Counted from the stretch's first letter, positions 1 through 8,554 are shown. The stretch is 64,000 bases of DNA from RFSX01 sp964591455 (GCA_964591455.1 CAZQDZ010000003.1:1-64000); one strand, 5' to 3'. Made by a program: numbers and translations. The notes: generated from the letters alone by a model not told the origin.

Positions 1-85
1 GTACCCGGAGCGGGACTTGAACCCGCACGAACCAAGGTTCATTGGATTTTAAGTCCAACGTGTCTACCAATTCCACCACCCGGGC
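1..85 (-). tRNA. tRNA-Leu (anticodon TAA)
   Basis: On the minus strand this is a class II-length tRNA with acceptor stem GCCCGGG/TCCGGGT, a T-arm containing GGTTCAAGTCC, and an anticodon loop CTTAAAA that gives anticodon TAA (Leu). The discriminator A lies at position 2, and a C at position 1 begins what is probably an encoded CCA tail cut by the window edge. It follows tRNA-Gly by about 90 bases on the same strand, so the two are probably one transcript. Confidence 0.95.
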
Positions 86-173
86 ATCGTGTTTCTTTTT
101 TATGTCTAGAGAAAATTCTCCAGACGGTATGTCAAAAAAAAGACCATGTCGCTATAATCGATATGGTCTGATA

Positions 174-249
<76 letters not shown>

Positions 250-320
250 AAATTATGTAGCAGAATATGTATCCTACTAGTATATCAATTTTTCCCCTAA
301 GCGCTTTTTCTAAGGGAATG

Positions 321-351
321 CAAATATACTATACCTTGACTGAATATCAAA
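321..351 (-). promoter_or_regulatory. Bacteroidota sigma-A promoter for the tRNA pair
   Basis: On the minus strand there is TTTG (348-351), exactly 19 bases, then TATATTTG (321-328). This matches the established Bacteroidota consensus TTTG-N19-TAnnTTTG at every defined position. The expected start point near 313-315 lies about 65 bases before tRNA-Gly, leaving a short 5' leader to be processed. Confidence 0.8.
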
Positions 352-402
352 TAGTCTTAATTCTATTATTGAGCCTAAGTGAAAAAATCGTAATTACCAC
401 AT

Positions 403-1077
403 TTACAGATACTTAGACCCTTCTCTGACAGTCAGTTTACTTAACCAGTCCTTGTTGTCTTGAATGAATAGCGCCACACTAGATGGGTTAAATTTGCTAT
501 ACTGGCGCAGTGCCCAACCAGCCGCTTTATTGATGAAGAACTCAGTGCTGCCTTTTGTTTCCACTAATAGCTCGTATAGTAAGATCTCATTAGAATCGGA
601 CTTATATTTTAATTGGAATATCAATGCTGAGCGCTTCAGCCATATATTATTAGATGACATCATCTCTCTAGCCACATCTTGCGCAAGGTTTGGATGAGGC
701 ATAAGGATGGTTCCTAGAATGGTGCTGGCTAGAAAGTCTACGCTATCCCACCAAGATTTTGTTGTAATAAGGTTCTGAACAAAATTGAGGTCATCTGTAT
801 TAAATTGTTTTTTGCATTTTCCCATCAATTCCATCGCGATCATTTGGTATTCTCTGTAGTCCAGCGTCCAAAGTTCATTATATATGTTGTGTATATCTTC
901 TCTTATAGTTGGTTTATGGTCCCGCCATATGGGTCTTAGGAGGACTGACCTTTTTGGCGCAGAGATACCTGCGAAGGAAAAGTGATTCTTCATGTAGGCT
1001 GCCATTGCCTCAGCTCTAGTGGGATTTAGATGAGCGGAGACGGCTTCTTGTATAATTTGTACATGTGGATTTATCAT
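403..1077 (-). CDS. DNA alkylation repair protein, AlkD-like
   Basis: This 224-residue protein resembles the AlkC/AlkD family of DNA glycosylases, which are built from HEAT-like helical repeats and excise alkylated purines such as 3- and 7-alkyl adducts. The N-terminal stretch (AYMKNHFSFAGISAPKRS) and the Trp/Asp motif around WWDSVD near residue 110 are typical. Length is normal for the family, and no signal peptide or membrane segment is seen. It is a single gene divergent from rarA: its ATG overlaps the first possible ATG on the other strand, so the shared control region is only about 58 bases. Some members of this superfamily have unknown substrates, so the exact lesion is not assured. Confidence 0.85.
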   Translation of the reverse strand: MINPHVQIIQEAVSAHLNPTRAEAMAAYMKNHFSFAGISAPKRSVLLRPIWRDHKPTIREDIHNIYNELWTLDYREYQMIAMELMGKCKKQFNTDDLNFVQNLITTKSWWDSVDFLASTILGTILMPHPNLAQDVAREMMSSNNIWLKRSALIFQLKYKSDSNEILLYELLVETKGSTEFFINKAAGWALRQYSKFNPSSVALFIQDNKDWLSKLTVREGSKYL

Positions 1078-1081
1078 GCCT

Positions 1082-1111
1082 TTTGGTTACGATTGTAGTA
1101 ATCTATATTTT
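1082..1111 (+). promoter_or_regulatory. probable promoter of rarA
   Basis: TTTG at 1082-1085 is followed after 18 bases by TATATTTT at 1104-1111, one spacer base and one element base off the Bacteroidota consensus. It fits the 58-base gap between the alkD start and the preferred rarA start at 1136, and supports that start over the upstream ATG at 1076, which would lie before the promoter. Confidence 0.5.
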
Positions 1112-1135
1112 ACACTAAAGTATAGAGACAAAAAT

Positions 1136-2413
1136 ATGAAGCCACTTGCAGAAAGGATGAGACCTGAGTCTTTAGATGATTATATAGGACAGGAGTCTTT
1201 GCTGGGAGATGATGGTGCATTGACCATAGTGCTGCGTACAGGGAGAATTCCGTCTATGATTCTTTGGGGCCCTCCAGGGGTAGGCAAGACTACTTTAGCT
1301 CATATTATTTCTCATAGCTACAAAAGACCTTTCTACCAGCTGAGTGCCATAAACTCAGGTGTCAAAGACATTCGAGAAGTTATAAAGAAGGCGGAAAGTA
1401 AGTCTCTTTTTGAGCAAGTTCCACCTATTTTATTTATAGATGAAATACATCGATTCTCTAAGTCTCAGCAGGATTCATTATTAGGGGCTGTAGAGAGAGG
1501 AGTGGTTACGCTAATAGGTGCAACGACAGAAAATCCGTCCTTCGAAGTTATCTCTGCCCTACTCTCACGATGTCAAGTCTATGTCTTGGAACATCTCAGT
1601 AAAGATCATCTTATACAAATGGTGGACAGGGCACTAGAGAGAGATGAGTATCTAGCTAGCAAGAATATTGTAATAGAGGAATACGAGGCATTACTAAAGT
1701 ACAGTTCAGGAGATGGCCGCCGATTGTATAATGTCTTAGAATTGGTAATAGAGAGTTTTGGAAATAATGGACCAGTATCCATTACAAACGAACTTGTGGA
1801 GAAGCGAATACAGAGCAACCTATCTATGTATGACAAGAGTGGTGAGATGCATTATGATGTCATTTCTGCTTTTATCAAATCTATCCGAGGAAGTGATCCT
1901 AATGCCGCTGTGTACTATTTGGCACGTATGATAGAGGGCGGAGAAGATCCATTATTTATCTGTAGACGTATGATTATTTTGGCCTCAGAGGATATTGGTC
2001 TTGCTAACCCCAATGCGCTTCTTCTAGCAAATAATGCTTTTCAAGCGGTCCATCATATAGGTATGCCAGAAGGTAGGATTATCATGTCACAGTGCGCCGT
2101 TTATTTGGCGGCATCTCCTAAGAGCAACGCTTCATATATGGCTATCCGTAAGGCTCAAGCATTGGTTAAGGAAACTGGTCATTTGTCTATACCTCTGAAG
2201 CTGCGAAATGCACCGACTACCTTAATGAAGGAATTGGATTATGGTAAGGATTATAAATATGCTCATGATTATGACAAAAACTTTATACCTGATGAATACT
2301 TGCCAGAGGAAATCAAGAATGAATGTATCTATGAGCCAGGACAAAATGCCGCTGAGTCAAAATTAGTAAGCCACCTTAAGGGTCTCTGGAAAGGGAAGTA
2401 TGGCTACTACTAA
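1136..2413 (+). CDS. rarA: Replication-associated recombination protein A (AAA+ ATPase)
   Basis: RarA/MgsA is a clamp-loader-like AAA+ ATPase that acts at stalled replication forks and single-stranded DNA ends. From the chosen start the protein is 425 residues. Walker A GPPGVGKT is at residues 45-52, Walker B LFIDE at 99-103, sensor 1 GATTEN follows, and the C-terminal tetramerisation region contains GSDPNAAVYYLARM. An earlier ATG at 1076 would add 20 residues not found in the family and overlaps the divergent gene, so the ATG at 1136 (MKPLAERMRP) is preferred. Two DNA maintenance genes lie back to back here; the gene ends before a strong bidirectional terminator. Confidence 0.95.
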   Translation: MKPLAERMRPESLDDYIGQESLLGDDGALTIVLRTGRIPSMILWGPPGVGKTTLAHIISHSYKRPFYQLSAINSGVKDIREVIKKAESKSLFEQVPPILFIDEIHRFSKSQQDSLLGAVERGVVTLIGATTENPSFEVISALLSRCQVYVLEHLSKDHLIQMVDRALERDEYLASKNIVIEEYEALLKYSSGDGRRLYNVLELVIESFGNNGPVSITNELVEKRIQSNLSMYDKSGEMHYDVISAFIKSIRGSDPNAAVYYLARMIEGGEDPLFICRRMIILASEDIGLANPNALLLANNAFQAVHHIGMPEGRIIMSQCAVYLAASPKSNASYMAIRKAQALVKETGHLSIPLKLRNAPTTLMKELDYGKDYKYAHDYDKNFIPDEYLPEEIKNECIYEPGQNAAESKLVSHLKGLWKGKYGYY

Positions 2414-2493
2414 AAAACAAAGCGGCCCTTACCATATAAATGGTAGGGACCACCGGAAATCAGCATTACATTATTCTTGCAGTATAAGTTTGC

Positions 2494-2527
2494 AAAAAAA
2501 ACGCCTTCGATTGCTCGAAGGCGTTTT
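2494..2527. terminator. Bidirectional rho-independent terminator
   Basis: CGCCTTCGA (2502-2510), loop TTGC, TCGAAGGCG (2515-2523) form a perfect 9-bp stem. It is flanked by A8 on the left and T4 on the right, so it can end both rarA and the converging secreted-protein gene. Confidence 0.85.
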
Positions 2528-2561
2528 GTGTTATAAAAAATAGGTTTGAAAGTTTATCTGT

Positions 2562-2888
2562 TTATTTGATAGTGACTTTTGTCATTATTACATCGGCTTC
2601 CCCTCTCACTACAAATCCTAATTTGTATTCGCCATTATCAAATAGATTTTTCTTTATGCTTAAGTGATTTGACATTACAGGTAGTTGGAATATCAAATCT
2701 CCGTTCATTGTATATATCTGTACAAAATCAACATCTTGTTTTGTTTCGAAATCTAGTGTAGATGTTGCTACATTATAGTCAGCGAATAAAAACAACTCGT
2801 TTTTTTCTATTTCTGTTGTTGGTGTGTTAGACGCAAACATAATTGAAGCTGAAAAAAGGCTGATTGTGATAATTGTTATGAGTTTCAT
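2562..2888 (-). CDS. Small secreted protein of unknown function
   Basis: This 108-residue protein starts at MKLITIITISLFSASIMFAS, a clear Sec signal peptide. A longer frame to 2933 would put 15 extra residues before it and is less likely. The mature part has a C-terminal stretch (IYTMNGDLIFQLP ... GEYKLGFVVRG) that reads like a short beta-sandwich of the DUF3244/T9SS-sorting type, but the match is loose and I do not assign a family. It is a single gene with an unusual upstream region: a hairpin at 2916-2931 and four phased TGTAG motifs. Confidence 0.6.
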   Translation of the reverse strand: MKLITIITISLFSASIMFASNTPTTEIEKNELFLFADYNVATSTLDFETKQDVDFVQIYTMNGDLIFQLPVMSNHLSIKKNLFDNGEYKLGFVVRGEADVIMTKVTIK

Positions 2889-2915
2889 GTTATTCGGTTT
2901 GTACTTATAAGACAG

Positions 2916-2931
2916 GTTATTTTCGAATAAC
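2916..2931. other. Small hairpin in the 5' region of the secreted protein gene
   Basis: GTTATT (2916-2921) and AATAAC (2926-2931) form a 6-bp stem around TTCG. It lies 28 bases upstream of the start codon at 2888, probably within the mRNA leader or at an operator. Its role is unknown. Confidence 0.35.
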
Positions 2932-2947
2932 ACTCATCCTCCACATT

Positions 2948-2986
2948 CTACAAGAAGTACTACAACCTTGCTACAGACCCACTACA
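2948..2986 (-). repeat. Four phased TGTAG direct repeats
   Basis: On the plus strand CTACA begins at 2948, 2960, 2971 and 2982, a spacing of 12, 11 and 11 bases, about one helical turn each. Read on the minus strand these are TGTAG motifs lying 60-98 bases upstream of the small secreted protein gene. This looks like a regulator binding array, but no known operator is matched. Confidence 0.4.
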
Positions 2987-3099
2987 AGGTTTATTTTCCT
3001 CACAATTTATGTCAGCCAGTTTCCATTACTATTGCACTAACAATAGCCTACTATCCTTTTGTGGCGAGTATTTATAGCTCTCAACGGCATTTCAAATGT

Positions 3100-4662
3100 T
3101 TATTCCAGGTATTGTTGTGAGACTGATGTAAAGTCAGGCAACTTATTTATATGCCACTTATCCAAAATTTTTCCATCTTTCCATAGGACGACGCCTGGAT
3201 TTGATCGTACGATGGTCTTTAGTAGTATATCATCTGCTGTACCATATCGAATACCCAATTGTGTATCTGTGTCAAAATCTTTAATCTCCATTTCATCAGC
3301 ACCACCTATAGCCATAATGACTGGAATCTTTTGTGCCTTAGCAGCATCAGTAAAAGGCTTCAGTTTGCTGTGCTTCTTGAGATAGTCTTCATTCCATTCA
3401 TAATCTGTATAGACTTCTTCCTTCTGGACGACTTTGTCAAATGACTTTACAAATGCAGATTCACTGGTTCCATCTATACTAATAGAGTCTACTAACCATA
3501 GAGAATCTGAAACCATTCTCTTTTTCTCCACAGCCTTTCCTCCTTTCAGTTTGTAATTGACAACTAATAGGAGCGGTCCATCATTATTAAGTATTTCGTC
3601 CGTTAGGTCATTTCCATTTGTATCTTCTATTTGGAAATCGCTGATTTTTGTTAATGGAATAGAGGGCTCAGATTTAATCTGGTCCTCTACACCATAGATT
3701 CCTTTGTATTTCTTGTAGTTACCCAAATACTCGTCGTTTTCTATAACTAGCGTTTCGCCAGTTTCTTTATGCTTGAGCTTCCAGTGGGTAATCTTTGTTT
3801 CGTTTAAGGCGTCTGCTTCTAAAGCAAACTGCTTTCTGACATCCTTTCCTTTATTGAATGGTCTAAAATCTGCGTGAGGTATATCCCAAGCATAATTACT
3901 TATACAGTAGATTAATAATCCGATAGTACTCAAGGCAACGATGCCTGTTCTAATAGGCTTATTAAATACTTGATGCATTGTCTTAGATCTGAATAAAAAG
4001 AACAAGGCAGGGAAAAGCAAAGCGACATCTTTCAGAAAGGAGGTATATGGTTCTAACTTGATGAAATCACCGAAGCAACCACAATCTGTCACCTTCATAT
4101 TGCTCTTCTGATAATCTCCCCAACTACCAAAGTCGAAGAAGTTGGAACCGTTCGGGACATAGCCAGTCAGATAAGTGAATCCAGTTAAGAATGTAAAGAA
4201 GGCCACCAACAAGAAAAATGCCCAGGCAGTAAATTTCCCGCGCATACCCATAATTAGCATCAACCCTAGAATAATTTCTATCACTATCATAGCTACTGAA
4301 AAGGCAATCGCATATTCTGATAGTACAGGAAATATGGGCGCAATAAATTTCATCCATGTACCTTGAAATGTACTTTCAAACTCTGCAAAGTACTGTTCCA
4401 TTTTATAGGCAGTGCCTAAGGGGTCTACTGCTTTGACCCATCCAGAGAACAGGAAAAGTACACCACAAAAGTTCTGAAAGAAACTCATGATTAGGTTACT
4501 CGGCTTTCTAAATGCCTGCATTCCATCATAGCTGGTCATATCCTGATTACCAGTCCCAGCAAAAGCAGTCGCTCTTCTTGTTTTTATAATACCAAAGAAC
4601 ATTAGCGCAGTGAGTATTATGGATACAATTCCAATTCTAATAAGTAACGTGGTTAAAGTCAT
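3100..4662 (-). CDS. DoxX-like membrane protein, BT_3928 family
   Basis: The 520-residue protein has a first membrane helix at residues 5-25, then a DoxX-like four-helix domain at about 60-210 (FLFSGWVKAVDPLGTAYKM is the typical entry motif), another helix near 240-256, and a soluble C-terminal half of about 260 residues that is probably periplasmic. The family is Bacteroidota-specific and of unproven biochemical role; DoxX relatives are linked to quinone or thiol redox chemistry. The paired cysteines in VTDCGCFGDF fit a redox function but do not prove it. It follows the DUF1599 gene by 11 bases and the two are commonly adjacent in this phylum. Confidence 0.85.
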   Translation of the reverse strand: MTLTTLLIRIGIVSIILTALMFFGIIKTRRATAFAGTGNQDMTSYDGMQAFRKPSNLIMSFFQNFCGVLFLFSGWVKAVDPLGTAYKMEQYFAEFESTFQGTWMKFIAPIFPVLSEYAIAFSVAMIVIEIILGLMLIMGMRGKFTAWAFFLLVAFFTFLTGFTYLTGYVPNGSNFFDFGSWGDYQKSNMKVTDCGCFGDFIKLEPYTSFLKDVALLFPALFFLFRSKTMHQVFNKPIRTGIVALSTIGLLIYCISNYAWDIPHADFRPFNKGKDVRKQFALEADALNETKITHWKLKHKETGETLVIENDEYLGNYKKYKGIYGVEDQIKSEPSIPLTKISDFQIEDTNGNDLTDEILNNDGPLLLVVNYKLKGGKAVEKKRMVSDSLWLVDSISIDGTSESAFVKSFDKVVQKEEVYTDYEWNEDYLKKHSKLKPFTDAAKAQKIPVIMAIGGADEMEIKDFDTDTQLGIRYGTADDILLKTIVRSNPGVVLWKDGKILDKWHINKLPDFTSVSQQYLE

Positions 4663-4673
4663 AATTTTCTTCT

Positions 4674-5243
4674 TTATTGGTTAACGGGTGGTCTCTCCGT
4701 TGATTTGTCTGATAATAATATCATTGCAAAAACAGCATAGTTCATCATGTCTTGATAGTTTGCCTTGAGACCTTCTGATATTTTGGTTTGGCCATCATTT
4801 TCTTCTATCTGCTTGATGCGCAGTAATTTCATAAGTATAAGGTCCGTAATACTGGTCACCCTCATGTCTCTCCATGCTTCTCCATAGTCATGATTCTTCA
4901 TCATCATTAGGTCCTTAGTTTCTTGGCCAAATTGTTGGTAGTAGCCGAGAGCAGTTTTGGGAGCCATGTCATAATGCCCTTCTTCTATAGGTACATGGAG
5001 TTGTATCATAGCCATGATACAGTAATTAATAATTCCTATAAATTCTGATTCTACGCCTTCCTCTATCTTCTGTGTTTTTTTCTCTTGAATACTTCTGATT
5101 CTAGAAGCCTTAATAAATATTTGGTCCGTTAGAGATGAAGGTCTGAGTATGCGCCAAGCAGTTCCATAGTCGTCTGTTTTCAGCACGAATATTTGCTGAC
5201 AGCGATCCATCACTTTGTCGTATTGAGATGCGGTATGATGCAA
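4674..5243 (-). CDS. DUF1599 domain protein (duplicated domain)
   Basis: The 189-residue cytoplasmic protein is two copies of the same domain: residues 1-85 (KTDDYGTAWRILRPSSLTD) and about 100-180 (KNHDYGEAWRDMRVTSITD). Both keep the DYG.AWR...T/SD motif. The molecular role is unknown. The frame opens with a TTG codon (rc of 5241-5243); the first ATG is 10 residues later and would cut into the conserved first helix, so TTG is preferred. It forms a two-gene operon with the DoxX-like gene 11 bases downstream. Confidence 0.85.
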   Translation of the reverse strand: MHHTASQYDKVMDRCQQIFVLKTDDYGTAWRILRPSSLTDQIFIKASRIRSIQEKKTQKIEEGVESEFIGIINYCIMAMIQLHVPIEEGHYDMAPKTALGYYQQFGQETKDLMMMKNHDYGEAWRDMRVTSITDLILMKLLRIKQIEENDGQTKISEGLKANYQDMMNYAVFAMILLSDKSTERPPVNQ

Positions 5244-5258
5244 TTACATTATTTTTAG

Positions 5259-5266
5259 CAAATATA
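5259..5266 (-). promoter_or_regulatory. possible -7 element for the DUF1599-DoxX operon
   Basis: TATATTTG on the minus strand matches the Bacteroidota -7 element TAnnTTTG in full. At the -33 position there is only a T-rich stretch and no TTTG, so support is partial. The start codon lies about 16 bases downstream, giving a very short leader. Confidence 0.4.
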
Positions 5267-5362
5267 CATTGACATTGTATAAAAAATAATTTTATTCATA
5301 TCTATAAAAACCTGATTATTAAGCCCTTGTGATATTTTTTACACATTAGGGTCGACTTCTAG

Positions 5363-5387
5363 AATGACTATTCAAATATCAGTCATT
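5363..5387. repeat. Inverted repeat between divergent genes
   Basis: AATGACT (5363-5369) and AGTCATT (5381-5387) are perfect 7-bp inverted arms separated by 11 bases. No T-run follows, so it looks more like an operator than a terminator. It lies 50-75 bases before the likely start of the EamA-type gene. Confidence 0.3.
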
Positions 5388-5486
5388 GTAGTGATCTACT
5401 TTCAAATTCTTTCAACATAAAAAGTCAATAATCTGTTAATCGTAATACTTATAATCACCAATGTTCTTCTGGCCATCATCTTTCGG

Positions 5487-6290
5487 ATGCTTCCTAGGTT
5501 TGGTGTAACTAATTTATATGCGATTATTGTCAATTATTTCACTTGCTTTCTACTTGGTAGCAGTATCAATGGCACCATTACACTTCAAAGCGATATTTTA
5601 AGTAAATCCTGGTTTCCATTTGCACTTTTCTTGAGTTTGATATTCATTATGTTTTTCAATGTCAATGCTTATACTATACAGAAAGTGGGGGTCACGGTTA
5701 CGAGTGTCTTCCAAAAGTTATCACTTGTAGCCCCAGCTATGGTAGGCATAGTTATGTTCGGCGAACCGGGCAATCCTAAGAAATACTTTGCCCTATTATT
5801 GGCGATTGTATCCATCTTACTAATAAATTATTCTGATGAGTCTGACCCAAAGTTAGCCGCAAGAATGAAGAAGTACTGGTACTGGCCACTAATTGTATTT
5901 TTTGGCAGTGGGTTAATAGAATCTATTTTGTTCTATGCTCAGGAGACTGGCCAATTGGAAGACGCTGGGTTGGTATTTACTTCTAATTTGTTTTTCATGG
6001 CAGGGTGTTGGGGTTCTTTGTTTGTATTATTGAGAGGTAGATTTGATATCAAGTGGAAAGATGTAGTAGCTGGAATTTGTTTAGGTATTCCTAATTTCTT
6101 CACCATTTATTTGATAATCGTTGCATTGGAGTCAGGTTGGGATGGGTCGAGCTTTTTTCCACTCATTAATGTAGGTGTTATATTAGGTACAGCCGTCGTT
6201 GGTATATCGATATTTTTAGAACGATTCAATAAGGTGAATATCATGGGATTCATTTGTGCGCTTCTTGTTGTGGTGCTTATTTCTTTATAA
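5487..6290 (+). CDS. EamA/DMT-type membrane transporter, start uncertain
   Basis: This is a hydrophobic inner-membrane protein with about nine helices in the listed 267 residues, resembling the EamA (drug/metabolite transporter) family; the substrate is unknown. The ATG at 5487 begins in the middle of the usual first helix. The open frame continues upstream to a TAA at 5418-5420 and encodes LLIVILIITNVLLAIIFR, which would be the missing first membrane helix, but without any ATG, GTG or TTG. An ATC at 5439 or CTG at 5433 are the candidates. The gene is followed after 8 bases by the YigZ-family gene, so the two are probably co-transcribed. Confidence 0.75.
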   Translation: MLPRFGVTNLYAIIVNYFTCFLLGSSINGTITLQSDILSKSWFPFALFLSLIFIMFFNVNAYTIQKVGVTVTSVFQKLSLVAPAMVGIVMFGEPGNPKKYFALLLAIVSILLINYSDESDPKLAARMKKYWYWPLIVFFGSGLIESILFYAQETGQLEDAGLVFTSNLFFMAGCWGSLFVLLRGRFDIKWKDVVAGICLGIPNFFTIYLIIVALESGWDGSSFFPLINVGVILGTAVVGISIFLERFNKVNIMGFICALLVVVLISL

Positions 6291-6298
6291 ATGATAGA

Positions 6299-6958
6299 AT
6301 GTCTGAAGATACTTATAGAACGGTGACTAAGATGACTACTGGTCTTTACAAAGATCGGGGTTCTAAATTTATAGGCTATGTATTTCCTATAGAGACAGAA
6401 GAACAGTTTCTACGAGTACTTCAAGAGATTAAAAATGAGCATCTCAAAGCGCGACACCATTGCACAGCCTTCAGGTTGCGATCAGGACTAGAAAGAGTAA
6501 GTGATGATGGAGAGCCTTCTGGCAGCGCTGGTAAGCCTATGCATAATCAACTCCTGAGTGCTGATATTGTAGATGTAGGTGCAGTATGTGTTCGATACTT
6601 TGGAGGAACTAAATTAGGAATAAGTGGATTGATTGCTGCTTATAAAGGGGCTATTGTAGAAGCTATGAGTATGACAGATGTAGTTATACGTTATGAGACT
6701 ATAGATCTTACTATAAAGTTTGATTATAGCGTGATGGGTACTTTGTTGGATACTCTAAAAAAACTAAATATAGAGGTGTCACAAAAGTTGTTTAATGAAT
6801 CACCCTCTGTAACAATAAGTGTCAATCAATCTGAAGTAGGCAGTTGTATCACTCGTATCAAAGCCCTAATGCTAGGCCGTCCTACAGAAGATATAAATCC
6901 TGATGATGAAATACCTGGGGTAACGTTTGGCGAATCCAATAATTTCAGTGAAGATTGA
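6299..6958 (+). CDS. YigZ/IMPACT family protein (UPF0029)
   Basis: The 219-residue cytoplasmic protein carries the IMPACT N-terminal domain: KDRGSKFIGYVFPI, then HHCTAFRLRS, SDDGEPSGSAGKPM and VRYFGGTKLGISGLIAAY, followed by the UPF0029 C-terminal domain. Relatives have been linked to translation control or peptidase activity, without a settled reaction. The start at MSEDTYRT is preferred because the longer frame from 6254 adds a Cys-rich tail that overlaps the upstream gene. It converges on the LptF/LptG gene with a 17-base gap. Confidence 0.88.
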   Translation: MSEDTYRTVTKMTTGLYKDRGSKFIGYVFPIETEEQFLRVLQEIKNEHLKARHHCTAFRLRSGLERVSDDGEPSGSAGKPMHNQLLSADIVDVGAVCVRYFGGTKLGISGLIAAYKGAIVEAMSMTDVVIRYETIDLTIKFDYSVMGTLLDTLKKLNIEVSQKLFNESPSVTISVNQSEVGSCITRIKALMLGRPTEDINPDDEIPGVTFGESNNFSED

Positions 6959-6975
6959 AGTGTGTACTGTGGGAG

Positions 6976-8508
6976 TTATTTTGACTTTTTGAAAATAGTC
7001 AAATATTTAAACCCTGAGAATGTCGAATCTCGAAGTGCTTTGTAAGTTGTAAAAATAGCAATGGGAATCAATACTATATTGGATATCCAAGCACCAAAAA
7101 TAGGATGTATTTTTCCAGTTGCAGTTAGTCTGTCTCCCATAATATTGAGAATAATGAAGAGCATAAAAAACAATATGGCTGTTAATAGAGGATAACCATA
7201 ACCTCCTTTTTTGATTATGCTTCCCAAGGGTGCTCCAATGAATAAGAATACTGTGCAGATTAGTGCCCAGCTAAACATCTGATGCAATCTTAGAACATAG
7301 CGATTCTTGGTTTTAGTTTTGGCTATATTATCATTCTTATCCTTTGTAATTGTATTATTTTTCTTGTCCACTAGGTATTTCATCCTTTTGGTAATTCCAC
7401 TCAATTCTCTCTGTTCAAAGTGTCCTAATAGAGTTAAAATCTCCTCTTTGGGCTGCATTTTTATTTGCTTTCTAGGATCTTTTAAATTTTTAGATGTTTT
7501 GTTGGCTTTGACTTGCTTGTCTTTGTTTGCTATAGCAGAGTTTAGTTTATCAGGTAATTGATTTTCTTTACTCTTTGATGCCTCTTGTTCTTTTTTATCA
7601 TTATTTACAGCGGAGACATTCACCAATTCACCAAAGTCATATCTGTTCTTTTCTATGGTTGTCTTAATAGTATGTGTAAAAGAATCTATGCTTGTTATGA
7701 GCTGTGCAGCATTAAGTAAATCATACTCTCTCCGAGTACTATTCCAACTCTCTGCCTCAAAATCAAATTCAGATAGGTCAAATACTTTACTCCATGACTT
7801 GAATTTTGTTCTGACAAATTCATGCTGATTACCGTTCTTCTTATCCGGCACCATTTCTCTATACTGCTCTCCAAGTCCTAAGTCCATGATAAACTGGTTG
7901 GTGCCTTCCTTTGAAAACATCTTTCCATCTTCAGCAACAAGCATATTTATTCGCTTCTTATCAGTCCCTGTGTTATCATAGATTATAATATCCTGAATCC
8001 CTTCACCATCTTTATTCTTCTCACCTACCCTAATAGTGAAATTTTTAAAGTCGTAGCTGAACACACCCTCTTCTATATTTAAAGTCAAATCTTGTTTCTT
8101 GACAGAATATAACCTTTCAAAAAATTTATGGCTGGCTCTAGGCTTCAAGTAGTTAGAAGCTACAAGTGACAGTATAGAAGTCATTATTGCTAGTATAAAT
8201 CCCCCCGCCATAATCCGTGTCAAGGACAATCCAGCAGACTTCATACTAGACAATTCATATTTTTCGGCCAAATTGCCGAAGACCATCACAGAGGAGATAA
8301 GAATGGTTACAGGGACCGCTTCTGGTATTATTCTTACTGAAAAATAGAATATTAGTTCTAGAATGACCCCTAATGAGATCCCTTTTCCTATGACCTCATC
8401 TAGGCTCTTCCACATAAATTGCATGATGAGAACGAACTCTACAGTAAGAAAAGCCATTATATATGGCGGAATAAAATTGGATAATATGAGCTTATCTATC
8501 TTCTTCAT
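6976..8508 (-). CDS. LptF/LptG family permease (YjgP/YjgQ)
   Basis: LptF and LptG are the inner-membrane subunits of the ABC transporter that extracts lipopolysaccharide and sends it through LptC/A/D/E to the outer membrane. The 510-residue protein has three helices in the first 130 residues, a large periplasmic domain, and three C-terminal helices from about residue 405. Between residues 290 and 360 lies a very Lys/Glu-rich insertion that lengthens it against the approximately 360-residue enterobacterial proteins; long forms are usual in Bacteroidota. LptF and LptG cannot be told apart from sequence alone here. Confidence 0.88.
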   Translation of the reverse strand: MKKIDKLILSNFIPPYIMAFLTVEFVLIMQFMWKSLDEVIGKGISLGVILELIFYFSVRIIPEAVPVTILISSVMVFGNLAEKYELSSMKSAGLSLTRIMAGGFILAIMTSILSLVASNYLKPRASHKFFERLYSVKKQDLTLNIEEGVFSYDFKNFTIRVGEKNKDGEGIQDIIIYDNTGTDKKRINMLVAEDGKMFSKEGTNQFIMDLGLGEQYREMVPDKKNGNQHEFVRTKFKSWSKVFDLSEFDFEAESWNSTRREYDLLNAAQLITSIDSFTHTIKTTIEKNRYDFGELVNVSAVNNDKKEQEASKSKENQLPDKLNSAIANKDKQVKANKTSKNLKDPRKQIKMQPKEEILTLLGHFEQRELSGITKRMKYLVDKKNNTITKDKNDNIAKTKTKNRYVLRLHQMFSWALICTVFLFIGAPLGSIIKKGGYGYPLLTAILFFMLFIILNIMGDRLTATGKIHPIFGAWISNIVLIPIAIFTTYKALRDSTFSGFKYLTIFKKSK

Positions 8509-8554
8509 TACTTGATTATAGCCAAAGTCATCCCTTTTAAGGATTAGAAGTGAC

